Positions 46,038 to 57,654 of a stretch of 64,000 bases of DNA are shown here, piece after piece (position 1 is the stretch's first letter; each line of letters opens with the position of its first letter). The DNA comes from Ciona savignyi. Taxonomy: Eukaryota > Chordata > Ascidiacea > Phlebobranchia > Cionidae. The notes under the pieces were generated by a model. That model saw only the letters and a program-made list of their open reading frames with translations. It was not told where the DNA came from and did no database searches. Where the stretch lies: NCBI GenBank assembly GCA_000149265.1, contig CH002890.1, positions 106,149 to 170,148 on the forward strand. The letters are read 5' to 3'. The position numbers were made by a program, and so were the translations under genes.

Positions 46038-47196
46038 CTAGAGAGTGTCAACCACGTGTTTAACCACCACCATTTGTAAAACACATTTTGTATGCCATAT
46101 ATTCATCGCTAACAGGGTCCCTAACCACAATTATGTATTTTATACACTGAGTATGTAGTTTGTTTCTGCAAGCATAAACGCATGGGTCCCATAGTTGTCC
46201 AACCAAACTTCCTTTCAATGTGTAGTTAAAAAAAGAATAAACATCTTAATTTACGAACATTTTACCTTAAATGTTTGAAATTAAACCTTTTTAAGCGCTG
46301 TAATGAAATAAAGGAAATTCCCCTAGGTTTAGTAGATGAGTTTCTGTTTTTACATATGTTGGCCATGTTATGTAACAATTCTTAAAGTTTTAATGTGATT
46401 TGTCGACTCCTTGTTGGAGATGTCAGTGCGATATGGCATGCCTGTCACAATCATAATTCAGGAACATATCTTCGGTTTTAGGGGAATTACTCTAAGCAAA
46501 TGTTTTCTTTCTTTTAATTGGCCTAAAGTGTCTAATGGTCTAACATTTAACCAAATCTGATCAAAATTAGAGCAGCCGTTCAAGCGCTATGCCCCAAAAA
46601 TCTAATTTTTTAGAAAAAAAATGTTTTGGTTTTTAACGTCTCAGGGGAATTTCCCTAGATTCATTACCCAAAATTTTGGTTTCTGCTTATCTAGACCATG
46701 TTCTGTTACAAATGTCAAATTTTTATTGCGATTTTATTACTTCTTTTGCTAGATTTCGGGGCAACATGGCATGCTTGTCACAATCATAATTAGAGAACAA
46801 AAGTTCGATTTTTAGGGTATTTCCCTAAGTAATTTTTTTATTTCTTTTAAGTGTTAAATCAGTGACTAGTGCACTAACATTCCACCAAATTTGATTTAAA
46901 TTGGAGCAGCCGTTCAAGCGCTATGGCCTAAAAAGCTCATTTTTTAGAAAAAAATGACCGTTTTGGTTTTTAACGTCCAAGGGGAATTCCCCTGAATTTA
47001 TTACCCCAAATTTTGGTTTCTGCATATCTAGGCCATGTTGTCTAAAAAATCACCAAGTTTCATTGCGATTCCATTATTCCTTCTGGTAGATGTCGGGGCG
47101 CCATGCCATGCCTGTCAAGCGTTTGACGAAGAAAAAAAAAAAAAAGAAAAAAAAGAAAAAAAAAAAAAAAGAAAAAAAAAAAAACGGACAAAAACA
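46038..47196 (-). mobile_element. Helitron-like repeat, unit 3
   Basis: It shares CTAGAGAGTGTCAACCACG at its left edge and the A-rich tract plus ACGGACAAAAAC at its right edge with units 1 and 2. It contains fewer internal ~340-bp repeats. Together with unit 1 it brackets the SINE, BEL and exon-like fragment within one composite insertion in copy B. Confidence 0.5.
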
Positions 47197-47267
47197 ATAT
47201 GTGTCCCATTTTTTCAAATGGGACCCATAACAGATATGTGTCCCATTTTTCCAAATGGGACCCATAA
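47197..47267. repeat. Two tandem palindromic ~36-bp units
   Basis: Each unit contains GTCCCATTT and the inverted AAATGGGAC separated by a short loop, giving two strong adjacent hairpins. They form the right boundary of the composite insertion; sequence homologous to copy A resumes at 47268 (ATTATGATGCAGTG). Confidence 0.75.
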
Positions 47268-48261
47268 TTATGATGCAGTGTAAGTGCGTTACTGGCGGAC
47301 TTAAACCATGAACACGTGTGATATTCTGTCATTTACCAATCTTTATGAACTTAACACAAAGATTTGTCGATTAAGGTAGACTAAACTACGATTTTATTTA
47401 AACCCAAGGCAAATATGATGAAAATTTGGCATCGTATGGGTGCGATAGCCCCTGTTTATAAAGAAAAATCGAGATAAGATGTTTATTTTGAGAAAATAAG
47501 GTAACAAATGTGTTATCCAACCATCAACCAATTTTTAAGTACAGTAATTGCAATAACAAATCGTCAATTCAAGTACACCAAATCTGTTTAATTACAATCC
47601 GAAGCGAACGTATTAATAATTCGACGTTGCCTAAAGTGGGTTAGTGGCTCTCTGTTAAAAGAAATTTGCAAAATTTACAATTATATTTCGGAAACAAGTT
47701 TGTAAATGTGTTGTTCCATATATTTGTAATTTGATTACCAAACTTGTGTTACTTTGTTTTACAGTGTTGCTTTGCAGCCAAGGACTGACTCTTGAAATTA
47801 AGTTGCATTTTCACAAAAGTCGATAAAATATTGAGTTAGGTTGGCGTGCGACCATAGGTTCATGATAATTTTTTAATTAACTCTACAAGATATTACTACA
47901 AAGTACATAAGAGTTCTTATAAAGTTTAATAAACACGTTGATTTTAAAGATGGTCTAAGAATTCGTGAACCTGCAGTTCCTTTTTAAGTCGGTCAGTGTA
48001 ACGGCGAGCTATGGGCGTCTTAATAAGTTAACCTGTCAAGATGTCTGGTTGCAGTCAGTTGGAGTTCGTTGCAAGTCAGATAACTAGATGATATGTATGT
48101 TGCTTTTACTATTTGGACAAAATTTGAGAAATAGCTCTATCTTTTTATTTCTTTATAAAAAATTAATCGGGGAGGTTGGCGCGCGACTACAGAACTACGA
48201 TCACTTTGCATTAAACTTTTCAAGATGTCGCTCTGTTGGCGAGGTTAGTGCATTCGAATAT
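47268..48261. repeat. Core of the giant element, copy B
   Basis: It resumes the sequence seen at 13309-13538 in copy A and continues about 770 bp that the gap hides there. No transposase or other gene is evident. Weak direct similarity between 47990-48060 and 48170-48240 motifs (GTTGGCGCGCGAC, AAGATGTC) is noted. Confidence 0.5.
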
Positions 48262-48266
48262 AGAAG

Positions 48267-48468
48267 TGTTAATAAGTTCGGTTCCTTATTATAACCTTGC
48301 GGTACCTTTATCAAATAGATCACACGATACGATTGATTCAGATATTGACTCTGTGTATTACAACTAACAGGCGACACACGCGCGTCAACACTACTCGTGA
48401 TAATAAAGAGAATGACCGAACACGACATCACGTGTTTAACAAGTAATTAAATCAAGCGGTTTTCAACA
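48267..48468 (-). repeat. Gypsy 3' LTR
   Basis: It carries TGTTGAAAACC at its minus-strand start and CTTATTAACA at its end. It differs from the 5' LTR at only a few positions. Confidence 0.93.
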
Positions 48469-48600
48469 TCCTCCTTTCTGAGGCAAAAAACACAATTGTT
48501 TGAAACAACATAGTTACACAAAACTTTATCATGGTACGCTATGGATAATGTCATGTACATTTAAGTTTGACACACATATACTGCACATTATAATTTTGGA

Positions 48601-49731
48601 CTAAACATAATCTTTTAACCATGCCGGTTGTCTATGTACTCTTTGTGGTCTGTAATTATAACCATGAGCATTAGGTACTGTTGATGGGTTACTATGTATG
48701 TCAGGGTTTACATTATAATGTAAATAATCATCAAAACAAAAATCAGATGCTTTATCCAATCGAATGTGAACACGGTTACGCTTATAAATAACATTTTGAT
48801 CAGATCTAACAAGGTAAGTGCGCGTTCCAATTTTCTTTTGTACACTTCCTTTCATCCATCCTTTCCTTTCGGGATTTTGAAAATAAATTTTCTGTCCAAC
48901 ATGCAATGTGCTCAAAGGTTTCGCCTTTTTGTCATAACAGCGCTTTGTTGTCTGCTGTTGCTTCTGTCTTTTATGAAAGTCAAAGTTCTTGGAGGGTCTT
49001 GTGATGGTAGGTATGATAGACCGTGTTGACCTGCCAAACATAATCTCCGCAGGACTGGAATTTGTTCCTTGTCTGGGTGTGTTTCTCATCTCCAGCAAAG
49101 CAAAATATTGATCAGAGTGATCACTTCTTGTCCTTTTCAGCATGCTTTTAATATTCTTAACAGCTGATTCTGCTTTACCATTTTCTCTTTGGTGACCAGG
49201 GGAAGAGGTTATATGTGTAATTCCCCATTTCAGCATGAAGTTCTTGAATTCCTCTGATATAAATTGTGTTCCACAGTCAGAAGATAGGCATTTTGGAATT
49301 CCATAACGAACAAAATGTCTTTTTAAACAAATAATGACTTGTTTCGCAGTAGTACATGTCATCACATCTACTTCAATGAAATTAGATAAATAATCCACAG
49401 TTATTAAGTATCTTTTACCATCTAGTTCACACAAATCAACACCAACTTTTTCCCAAGGTGTAATTCCTTCATTATGTTGAATTAATGGTTCTTTCTGGTT
49501 CCTCGGTTTCAATTCCTGACATGTGGGACAACTGTCAGCAATTTGTTGAATTTCTTTTGACATTCCCAGCCAAAATACTGTATTTCGAGCTCTGCGCATC
49601 ATACTATCATATCCAAGATGTGCAGTATGTAGCTTTACCTTGATCTCTTTTCGCATTTTCTGTGGTATCCAAATTCTTTCCCCTTTCAGAATTATATCAT
49701 TTTGACAACTCAGTGTGTCTCTATCGGGAAA
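48601..49731 (-). CDS. Gypsy integrase (in -1 frame relative to gag-pol)
   Basis: The frame is open from the gag-pol overlap (about 49731) to the stop at 48601; the first internal Met is at 49656. It has the H2C2 zinc finger (HTAHLGYDSMMRR...CPTCQ), then the catalytic core with VGVDLCE (Asp), SSDCGTQF (Asp) and ENGKAESAVK (Glu). A C-terminal domain with LHVGQKIYFQNP...WMKGSV follows. Function would be cDNA insertion. It lacks its own good start at the N-terminal side, so it is probably made as a continuation of the upstream frame. Confidence 0.9.
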   Translation of the reverse strand, partial: FPDRDTLSCQNDIILKGERIWIPQKMRKEIKVKLHTAHLGYDSMMRRARNTVFWLGMSKEIQQIADSCPTCQELKPRNQKEPLIQHNEGITPWEKVGVDLCELDGKRYLITVDYLSNFIEVDVMTCTTAKQVIICLKRHFVRYGIPKCLSSDCGTQFISEEFKNFMLKWGITHITSSPGHQRENGKAESAVKNIKSMLKRTRSDHSDQYFALLEMRNTPRQGTNSSPAEIMFGRSTRSIIPTITRPSKNFDFHKRQKQQQTTKRCYDKKAKPLSTLHVGQKIYFQNPERKGWMKGSVQKKIGTRTYLVRSDQNVIYKRNRVHIRLDKASDFCFDDYLHYNVNPDIHSNPSTVPNAHGYNYRPQRVHRQPAWLKDYV

Positions 49732-52403
49732 TAAGGCTTTACTTTAGTAGGCAAGTCAGTTTGATATTCAGGCCAGCCTTCTTTGATGACTTTCAGTAAA
49801 CTTTGTGCTTCGTCATCACTTTCCATAGCCTGTTTCACAGAAATCAGTTGTTTATCAGGAATATCGTCGAGACTGTTAACATTCATGACCCTAGAAAAAT
49901 AAGGATCTTCCTGACTTTGGCCTTTTAGAAACGCACGACTCAGCGTATCCGCAATTGTCAGTTCCTTTCCTGGAATGTATATGAACTCTATGTCATATCT
50001 ATGTAGACGCATAATCAACGCCTGCAGTCTCCTTGGCGCTTGACACAAAGGTTTCTTAAAAATTGCTTCCAATGGCTTATGATCATTGTGTATGACAACT
50101 TTCCGCCCATACGTGTACTGATCAAATCGTTCAAGTCCAAATACTACAGCCAGACTTTCCTTTTCAATCTGCGCCCAATTGCGTTCTGCGGGTGACAATG
50201 CTTTTGAAGCATATTCAATCGGTCGTTCGTCCTGCAGTAGAACAGCTCCCAATCCATCTTTGCTACTGTCAACTTGCAACACCAGCTCTTTATCTGGGTC
50301 ATAGTAAGCAAGAATGGGTGCTTTACTCATTTTTCTCTTGACTGCTTGCAACGACTCTTCACATTCAGAATTCCAATTCCACTCGGTTCCTTTCCGGGTT
50401 AATTTTCTAACAGCTTCTAGGTCATCAGCCAGGTTTGGTAGAAATCTTGACAAATATTGTACCATACCACATATTCTCTTGACTCCGGTGACATCTTCTG
50501 GAGCGGGCATCTTCATAATGGCTTCCACTTTTGCTGGATCAGGTTCTATTCCGCGAGCTGTTATTTTATGTCCCATGAAGGTAAGTTCAGTTTTCTTCAC
50601 GACTGCTTTCTCATCATTTAACAGAATGTTCTTGTCTAAACACTTTTGTCTTAGTTTTCTTAGGTTCGACTCATGATCAGCCTCTGCTTCTTTTGTTGTT
50701 TTTCCACATCCAATCACCATCACATCATCCGCAACTGCAAAAACTCCTTTCAGGTTGTACAATGCCTCATTTAGACGTTTCGGGAAGATTTCACTACTCA
50801 CTTTTAACCCAAATGGTAATCTAGTCCATCTAAAACGACCATGTGGTGTTATCATCGTAGTAAGTTTGCTCGATTCTTCATCTAAACGAACATGCCAGTA
50901 AGCCTGTTTAACGTCCAGCTTGCTGAATATTTTTGCATTATTCAGATGCGGTAAAACATCTTCTAATGTTGGGAGTTTGTAATGTTCTCTTTTTAAAGCA
51001 ACATTTAATGGTTGGGGGTCAATGCATATCCGCAACTTGCCATTCGGTTTCTGTGTTACCGCCATTTGACTAACCCAGTCTGACGGTTCATCGACAGGTA
51101 CAAGTATTCCTCTCTCCACAAGACTATTAATCTCTATTTTTACTTTGTCTTGGATTGCAATCGGAATTCTACGGCATGGCAATACTCTTGGTTTAACTGA
51201 ACCATCCACTTGTAAAGTTGCTATTCCTAAATCCCCCAGGCCAGAAGCAGTTTCCACTTTGGAAATGAAATTGTCCTCATTAACAGTTATCAAGTTCATC
51301 CTTCTTATGGTTGACAGACCCAATAAACAATTATAACTGTTTTTGACAACTACAAATGTTATATCTGATACAGAGCAATCTTTAACATTTCTTACCTCTA
51401 GTGTTGCCTCACCAAGAGGTTTGAAGGTAGTCTTGTTCCACATAATTAACTTCTTGGAACACGGTTTGACTTGCTCTTTTCGTACATATTTCTGACAAAT
51501 TGTGTTGACATCTGCAGCACTATCGATTTGAAATCTTACATCACAATCGTTCACTTGTAGCAGTGCTGTAATCCTTGGCTTTTCATTTGTACATATCTCT
51601 TGTAAATAGGCATCATCGCCCTCACAGTCAGATTGCTGTCCTCTGTGAGTTCCATCTTGCACAGCGTTGATCCTCTTTCTGCATTTCACCTTGAAATGAT
51701 TTCTTCCATTACATGAGGAACAAGTCTTTCCCCAGGCTGGGCAAAAGGATTTTCCTCTTTTATGTTTATTACCACAAAAATCACACTCTTTGTGGGAAAC
51801 TGATGGATATCTTGTGTTCTTTACATTTCTTCTTCCTATGGTGACTTTTTGGATTTGATTGCTCCTTGCTTTCATCTCCATTGATTGTTTTCCAGACAGT
51901 TCATATGCTCTGCATATTTGAATGGTTTTGCTCAATGTCAGATCATTTTCTCTGAGCAAGATTTCTTGCAATTTTCCAGTCACAGTAAATACTACTTTAT
52001 CACGCAGCATTCTATCAGTATCTTCAAAGTTACATAATTCTGCTCGACTTCGAAGCTCAGTTAGGAAAGAATCAAATGGTTCACACAGTTCAATGTTCCA
52101 AAATCTAAAGGACTCAACAACAATATTCTGTTTCGGATTACAATGTTCTGCAATTTTGTCCATCAGATTTCCAGGGTCATCTTTGTTTTCATTTTCTCCA
52201 TAAACAAAATGCCTTGAAACTTCAATGATCTGAGGACCAGCACAATGCAGAATAATTGCACTTTGAATCTTCTTACTCTTACCGGTGGCTCCACTAGCCA
52301 ACAAATAAATTTCCATTTGTTGCCTCCATCTCTTGAAAGTTTCAGCCAAATTGCTGTCATTCAAGTCTAGTGCAGGTGGACTTCGAAGATTCGATTCGCC
52401 CAT
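49710..52403 (-). CDS. Gypsy gag-protease-RT-RNase H polyprotein, 897 aa
   Basis: A single frame begins at Met 52403, about 120 bp after the 5' LTR. Gag occupies ~1-200. Zinc-knuckle cysteines are at ~207-241 (CDFCGNKHKRGKSFC, CSSCNGRNHFKVKC). The protease motif is IDSAAD at ~293-298, with Ala where D-S/T-G is usual. RT spans ~430-620 with KLDVKQAYWHV, LPFGL and the catalytic VADD (~557-560). RNase H is at ~685-800 (LQVDSSKDGLGAVL, IEYASKAL, IHNDHKPL). The frame stops at 49710, just before integrase. The Ala in the protease motif could impair activity. One continuous gag-pol frame is common in this group. Confidence 0.92.
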   Translation of the reverse strand: MGESNLRSPPALDLNDSNLAETFKRWRQQMEIYLLASGATGKSKKIQSAIILHCAGPQIIEVSRHFVYGENENKDDPGNLMDKIAEHCNPKQNIVVESFRFWNIELCEPFDSFLTELRSRAELCNFEDTDRMLRDKVVFTVTGKLQEILLRENDLTLSKTIQICRAYELSGKQSMEMKARSNQIQKVTIGRRNVKNTRYPSVSHKECDFCGNKHKRGKSFCPAWGKTCSSCNGRNHFKVKCRKRINAVQDGTHRGQQSDCEGDDAYLQEICTNEKPRITALLQVNDCDVRFQIDSAADVNTICQKYVRKEQVKPCSKKLIMWNKTTFKPLGEATLEVRNVKDCSVSDITFVVVKNSYNCLLGLSTIRRMNLITVNEDNFISKVETASGLGDLGIATLQVDGSVKPRVLPCRRIPIAIQDKVKIEINSLVERGILVPVDEPSDWVSQMAVTQKPNGKLRICIDPQPLNVALKREHYKLPTLEDVLPHLNNAKIFSKLDVKQAYWHVRLDEESSKLTTMITPHGRFRWTRLPFGLKVSSEIFPKRLNEALYNLKGVFAVADDVMVIGCGKTTKEAEADHESNLRKLRQKCLDKNILLNDEKAVVKKTELTFMGHKITARGIEPDPAKVEAIMKMPAPEDVTGVKRICGMVQYLSRFLPNLADDLEAVRKLTRKGTEWNWNSECEESLQAVKRKMSKAPILAYYDPDKELVLQVDSSKDGLGAVLLQDERPIEYASKALSPAERNWAQIEKESLAVVFGLERFDQYTYGRKVVIHNDHKPLEAIFKKPLCQAPRRLQALIMRLHRYDIEFIYIPGKELTIADTLSRAFLKGQSQEDPYFSRVMNVNSLDDIPDKQLISVKQAMESDDEAQSLLKVIKEGWPEYQTDLPTKVKPYFPIETH
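49725..49731 (-). promoter_or_regulatory. Candidate -1 frameshift heptamer between RNase H and integrase
   Basis: On the minus strand the gag-pol frame reads T-TTC-CCG, fitting the X-XXY-YYZ pattern, four codons before the stop. The -1 frame is open directly into integrase. A YYY of CCC is not among the most efficient slippery triplets, so a simple one-base mutation in this copy is an alternative. Confidence 0.4.
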
Positions 52404-52526
52404 CGTAAATCACAAGTTATATATCTAGTCTTTCAGGTCTAGGTTATAACTTTTCTTTTCAGATCGTGTAATCAGTACAATTGTCGCTAGGCTACCGTCT
52501 TTAGGTTTCCAGCTTCACTGCCACCA

Positions 52527-52728
52527 TGTTAATAAGTTCGGTTCCTTATTATAACCTTGCGGTACCTTTATCAAATAGATCACACGATACGATTGATTCA
52601 GATATTGACTCTGTGTATTACAACTAACAGGCGACACACGCGCGTCAACACTACTCGTGATAATAAAGAGAATGACCGAACACGACATCACTTGTTTAAC
52701 AAGTAATTAAATCAAGCGGTTTCCAACA
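52527..52728 (-). repeat. Gypsy 5' LTR
   Basis: It pairs with 48267-48468. The primer-binding-like TGGTGGCAGTGAAG starts at 52526 on the minus strand, with no spacer. Confidence 0.93.
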
Positions 52729-52733
52729 AGAAG

Positions 52734-54029
52734 TATTAGGACGAAATCAAACACGTGTTGTAAAGATGGTAAAGAAATGTAGTGACCTCAATTGTTTCTA
52801 AATTAACTGAAGTAGTTTCGGTAATCCGTATCGCATGTAACGATATCTTTTCACATGTAATATTACAAACCCCCATTTTCGCATTATTGGCGGAAATGGA
52901 TTTAATAACCCAAATCCTATAAGCCTGATGATTTCTAGGTTTTCTACAAAAATGCACCTATCTTGTCCAATTGTGGGTGGTTTAATCAGCACGCCACGAC
53001 ACACATAAACGTGCAGAATATCAACGTAAAGTCTTAACTGCCCTGACGAGAAATTACTTTATTGAACAAACGTAACACACGAAGTGTACGACAAAATAAA
53101 AGTTTATTAAATTTTTCATATACAGAAGTAAATTGTCGTCTTCTGTAACCTCTTCTAGGGTTAACGTGACAGCGTCGCCAGATCTGCTGCAGAAAACAAG
53201 TGTTTAATCGGTTGTAATCACTTCTAATAACTTGTTGGGGGGTTTGTGCGTCGCCTATATTCGCATAATCGTAACTGGTCTCTATATAGTTGGTTGTGTC
53301 CTTAGGTAAAGCACTTACCGGATTGGACCCAGCGGAATATTAGGTTTTACTAAAACTGAGAGAACGACTCAATCATATAAAACGCACTAAATTAGCTCCG
53401 GTAACCCGACGGCGAACGATGGGTAATCTAACGATTGCCAGTGCGTCAACGCCCTTTGCGTTTCTTATTCACAGGGATAAAACATGAATGTCCAAACGAG
53501 TTGCTGGACAAAGTTTATTATTTATCAATGATTACCTAATTTTTAAAGGTAAAAACATACCGTAAGAAATATGTGTGAGTGTGACATACCAATTATTTTT
53601 GCTTGGCGGCCATGTACCCTCATCTTGAATATATTCTGTCATTTTTATTCCACTGCTCCAAGATTTGACATTCATGACATTGATCTCACTGCTTCCACTA
53701 AAACAAATACCGTTTATTTGATTTAACCGTGTTTTTAAGCTTGTAATAGTGAAAAGTTTAAAGAATTATGTAAATCACATTTGGAGGCTATATAAAATTG
53801 GAATAAAAACATAGTCAAATGTTTGACATACCTACTTAATTTTTTATTGAAACATCTTAAATCTTACTTTTAAGCTTGTATCTTTAATTTTTCTTATTTG
53901 AACCTGTAAAAGGGGGCATAATGGTTACCATGTATTACAATATTCATATTTTTAGTTCTATATTAATTCAATATGTAAACATCTGTTTTAATCAATTGCT
54001 GGATATAAACGTAGAAAGCTTATTAGTCA
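52734..54029. repeat. Core edge and inner right arm, copy B
   Basis: It corresponds to 14353-15650 of copy A and is the inverted partner of about 32991-34145. No gene is recognised. Confidence 0.7.
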
Positions 54030-54992
54030 AATACAGGGCAGATCCCCACCCGCATATACACATGACGACAACACACCCCCAGGTATACCACAAATACAGG
54101 GCAACACTAACCCAGGCATACCACAAATACAGGGCAACACTAACCCAGGCATACCACAAATACAGGGCAACACTACCCTAGGCATAGCACAAATATAGGG
54201 CAACACTATCCCAGGCATACAACAAATACAGGGCAACACTAACCCAGGCATACCACAAATACAGGGCAACACTACCCCAGGCATGCAACAAATACAGGGC
54301 AACACTACCCCAGGCATACCACCAATACAGGGCAACACTACCCCAGGCATGCAACAAATACAGGGCAACACTACCCCAGGCATACCACCAATACAGGGCA
54401 ACACTACCCCGGGCATGCAACAAATACAGGGCAACACTACCCTAGGCATGCAACAAATACAGGGCAACACTACCCTAGGCATACAACAAATACAGGGCAA
54501 CACTACCCAAGGCATGCAACAAATACAGAGCAACACTACCCAAGGCATACCACAAATACAGGGCAACACTACCCTAGGCATACCACAAATACAGGGCAAA
54601 CCCTATCTATGAATACCACAAGGACAATGCACCCCTAGGCATACACAAACACAAACACAGGGCAATACTACCACGGGCAGGAGACAAAAAATAAGGCAAC
54701 ACTACCCCAGGCATGCGGCAAATATAGGGCAACACAAACCCAGCATACAAACAAGTACAGGGCCAACCCTATGCATACCACAAATACAATGCACCCCTAG
54801 GCATACACAAATACAGAACAACACACCCCTAGGCATAACACAAATATAGGGCAACACTAACCCAGGCAAATTAATAATACAGGGCAACACTACCCTAGGC
54901 ATACCACAAATACAGGGCAACACTACCCAAGACATGCAACAAATACAGGGCAACACTACCCAAGGCATACTACAAATACAGGGCAACACTAC

Positions 54993-55440
54993 CTGAAGAT
55001 GCCAAAATAGCCTTTTTTATGTTGCTTTGATTTGCAATCACCTTTATTTCGTATTAAATCAATCATTTTATATAATTCTATGTTTAAACCTCGAAACTTA
55101 ATCATGCGTTAATTTTGTTGCGTTCACAAGGTGACTTTGAGTTTATCGTTTTGCCATGTTTTACTTTAAAGTTATTCAAAGGATATTAGAGACTGGCTGC
55201 ACCACACAGTCAGTAAGTATACTTGTTTTTTCTATTTTTTACCTAATTATTGTGTTCACTTTAGTAAAACTAAATGCCGTTTTTCCTGTGTTTTTCTACT
55301 GTGATTTATGTTTATTGCTGAACCTGTGTTATCTTATTTTTAGAAAACCATTAAAAGCTGGAAACAAATGAAATGCGTTGGTGACAGTGGTGCTCCTAAA
55401 GAAAAATTAATAGTTGACAAACTAAAATTTGGCAACTATA
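54993..55440 (+). mobile_element. Insertion in minisatellite with an intron-like structure
   Basis: About 450 bp of non-repeat DNA interrupts the array. Its ends carry related inverted motifs (ATGCCAAAATAG and AAATTTGGCAAC), but no clean target duplication is seen. Inside, a frame from Met 55156 (MFYFKVIQRILETGCTTQS) meets a good donor (TCA|GTAAGTAT). An acceptor (TTTTTAG|AAAACC) at about 55344 opens KTIKSWKQMKCVGDSGAPKE, which runs on into the satellite and stops. It may be a captured gene fragment or a small transposon. The family is not recognised. Confidence 0.5.
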
Positions 55441-57654
55441 CTACCCCAGGCATACCACAAATACAGGGCAAACCCTATCTATGAATACCACAAGGACAAT
55501 GCACCGCTAGGCATACACAAAAACAAACACAGGGCAATACTACCACGGGCAGGAGACAAAAAATAAGGCAACACTACCCCAGGCATGCGGCAAATATAGG
55601 GCAACACAAACCCAGCATACAAACAAATACAGGGCAAACCCTATGCATACCACAAATACAATGCACCCCTAGGCATACACAAATACAGAACAACACACCC
55701 CTAGGCATAACACAAATATAGGGCAACACTAACCCAGGCAAATTAATAATACAAGGCAACACTACTCCAGGCATACCACAAACACAGAAAAACACCTCCC
55801 CAGGCATACCACAAATACAGGGCAAAACAACCGCAGACATACCACAAAGACAAGGCAACACTACCCCAGGCATACCACAAATACAGGGCAACACTACCCA
55901 GGCATACCACAAATATAGGGCAACACTACCCCAGGCAAACGACAAATACAGGGCAACACATCCCCAGGCATACCACAAATACAGGGCAACACTACCCCAG
56001 GCATACCACCAATACAGGGCAACACTACCCCAGGCATGCAACAAATACAGGGCAACACTACCCTAGGCATACCACAAATACAGGGCAACACTACCCAAGG
56101 CATGCAACAAATACAGGGCAACACTACCCAAGGCATACCACAAATACAGGGCAACACTACCCCAGGCATACCACAAATACAGGGCAAACCCTATCTATGA
56201 ATACCACAAGGACAATGCACCCCTAGGCATACACAAACACAGGGCAATACTACCCAAGACATACCACAAATATAGGGCAACACAACCCCAGGCATGTATA
56301 CAGGGCAACATAACCACCCGCATACGACAAATACAGGGCAACACTATCCCAGGCATACCATGTATAGAGGGCAACACACCCCCAGGCATACGACTAATAC
56401 AGGGCAACACTATCCCAGGCATACCACGAATACAGGGCAACATAACCACCCGCATACGACAAATACAGGGCAACACTATCCCAGGCATACCATGTATAGA
56501 GGGCAACACACCGCCAAGCACACAACTAATACAGGGCAACACAACCACACACATATGACAAATACAGGGCAACACCACCCCAGGCATACCACAAATACAG
56601 GGCAACACCACCCTGGGCATACCACAAATATACGGCAACAATACCCTAAGCATATGACAAATACAGGGCAACACTACCCCAGACATGCAACAAATATAGG
56701 GCAACACTACTCCAGGCATACCATAAATACAGAGCAACACAACCCCAGCCATATGACAAATACAGGGCAACACTACCCCAGGCATGCGACAAATATAGGG
56801 TAACACTACCCCAAGCATGCGACAAATATAGGGCAACACAACCCCAGGCATGCGACAAATATATGACAACACTACCCAGGCATACCATGTATAGAGGGCA
56901 ACACACCCCCAGGCATACGACAAATACAGGGCAACACCACCCCAGGCATACCACAAATACAGGGCAACACAACCCTGGGCATACCACAAATATACGGCAA
57001 CAATACCCCTGGCATAACACAAATATACAGCAACACTACCCCAAGCATATGACAAATATAGGGCAACACTACCCCAGGCATGCGACAAATATAGGGCAAC
57101 ACTACCCCAGGCATACCACAAATACAGGGCAACACAACCCCAGCTATACGACAAATACAGGGCAACACTACCGGTACCCCAGGTATGCAACAAATATAGG
57201 GCAACACAACCCCAGGCATACAATGCATACAGGGCAACACAGTAACACACCCCCAGGCATATGACTAATACAGGGCAACACACCCCCAGGCATACGACTA
57301 ATATAGGGCAACACTACCCCAGGCATACGACAAATACAGGGCAACACTACCCCAGGCATACGACAAATACAGGGCAACACTACCCCAGACATACGACAAA
57401 TACAGGGCAAAACAATCCCAGGCATACGACAAATACAGGGCAACACACCCACAGGCATACGACTAATACAGGGCAACAAAATCCCAGCATACCACAAATA
57501 CAGGGCAACACTACCCCAGGCAAACTATAAATGCAGGGCAACACTACCCCAGGCATGCGATAAATATAGGGCAACACAATCTAAGGCATAAGACAAATAC
57601 ATGACAATACTACCCCAGGCATACCACAAATACAGGGCAACATACCCCCATGCA

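Larger units (their letters stand above)
48267..52728 (-). mobile_element. Complete Ty3/Gypsy retrotransposon (4.46 kb)
   Basis: Two 202-bp LTRs (48267-48468 and 52527-52728) nearly match and are flanked by the 5-bp duplication AGAAG (48262-48266, 52729-52733). On the minus strand the 5' LTR is followed at once by TGGTGGCAGTGAAG, a tRNA-primer-type binding site. The 3' LTR is preceded by the purine tract CAGAAAGGAGGA. The interior encodes gag-pol and integrase frames. Structure and LTR similarity suggest a fairly young insertion. Confidence 0.95.

Noticed and set aside
47060-47332. 90-codon minus frame with phenylalanine run
   Set aside because: Runs through an A/T-rich homopolymer tract at a repeat edge; not a protein.
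48766-52203. Plus-strand frames inside the Gypsy element
   Set aside because: All are antisense to the well-defined gag-pol and integrase frames.
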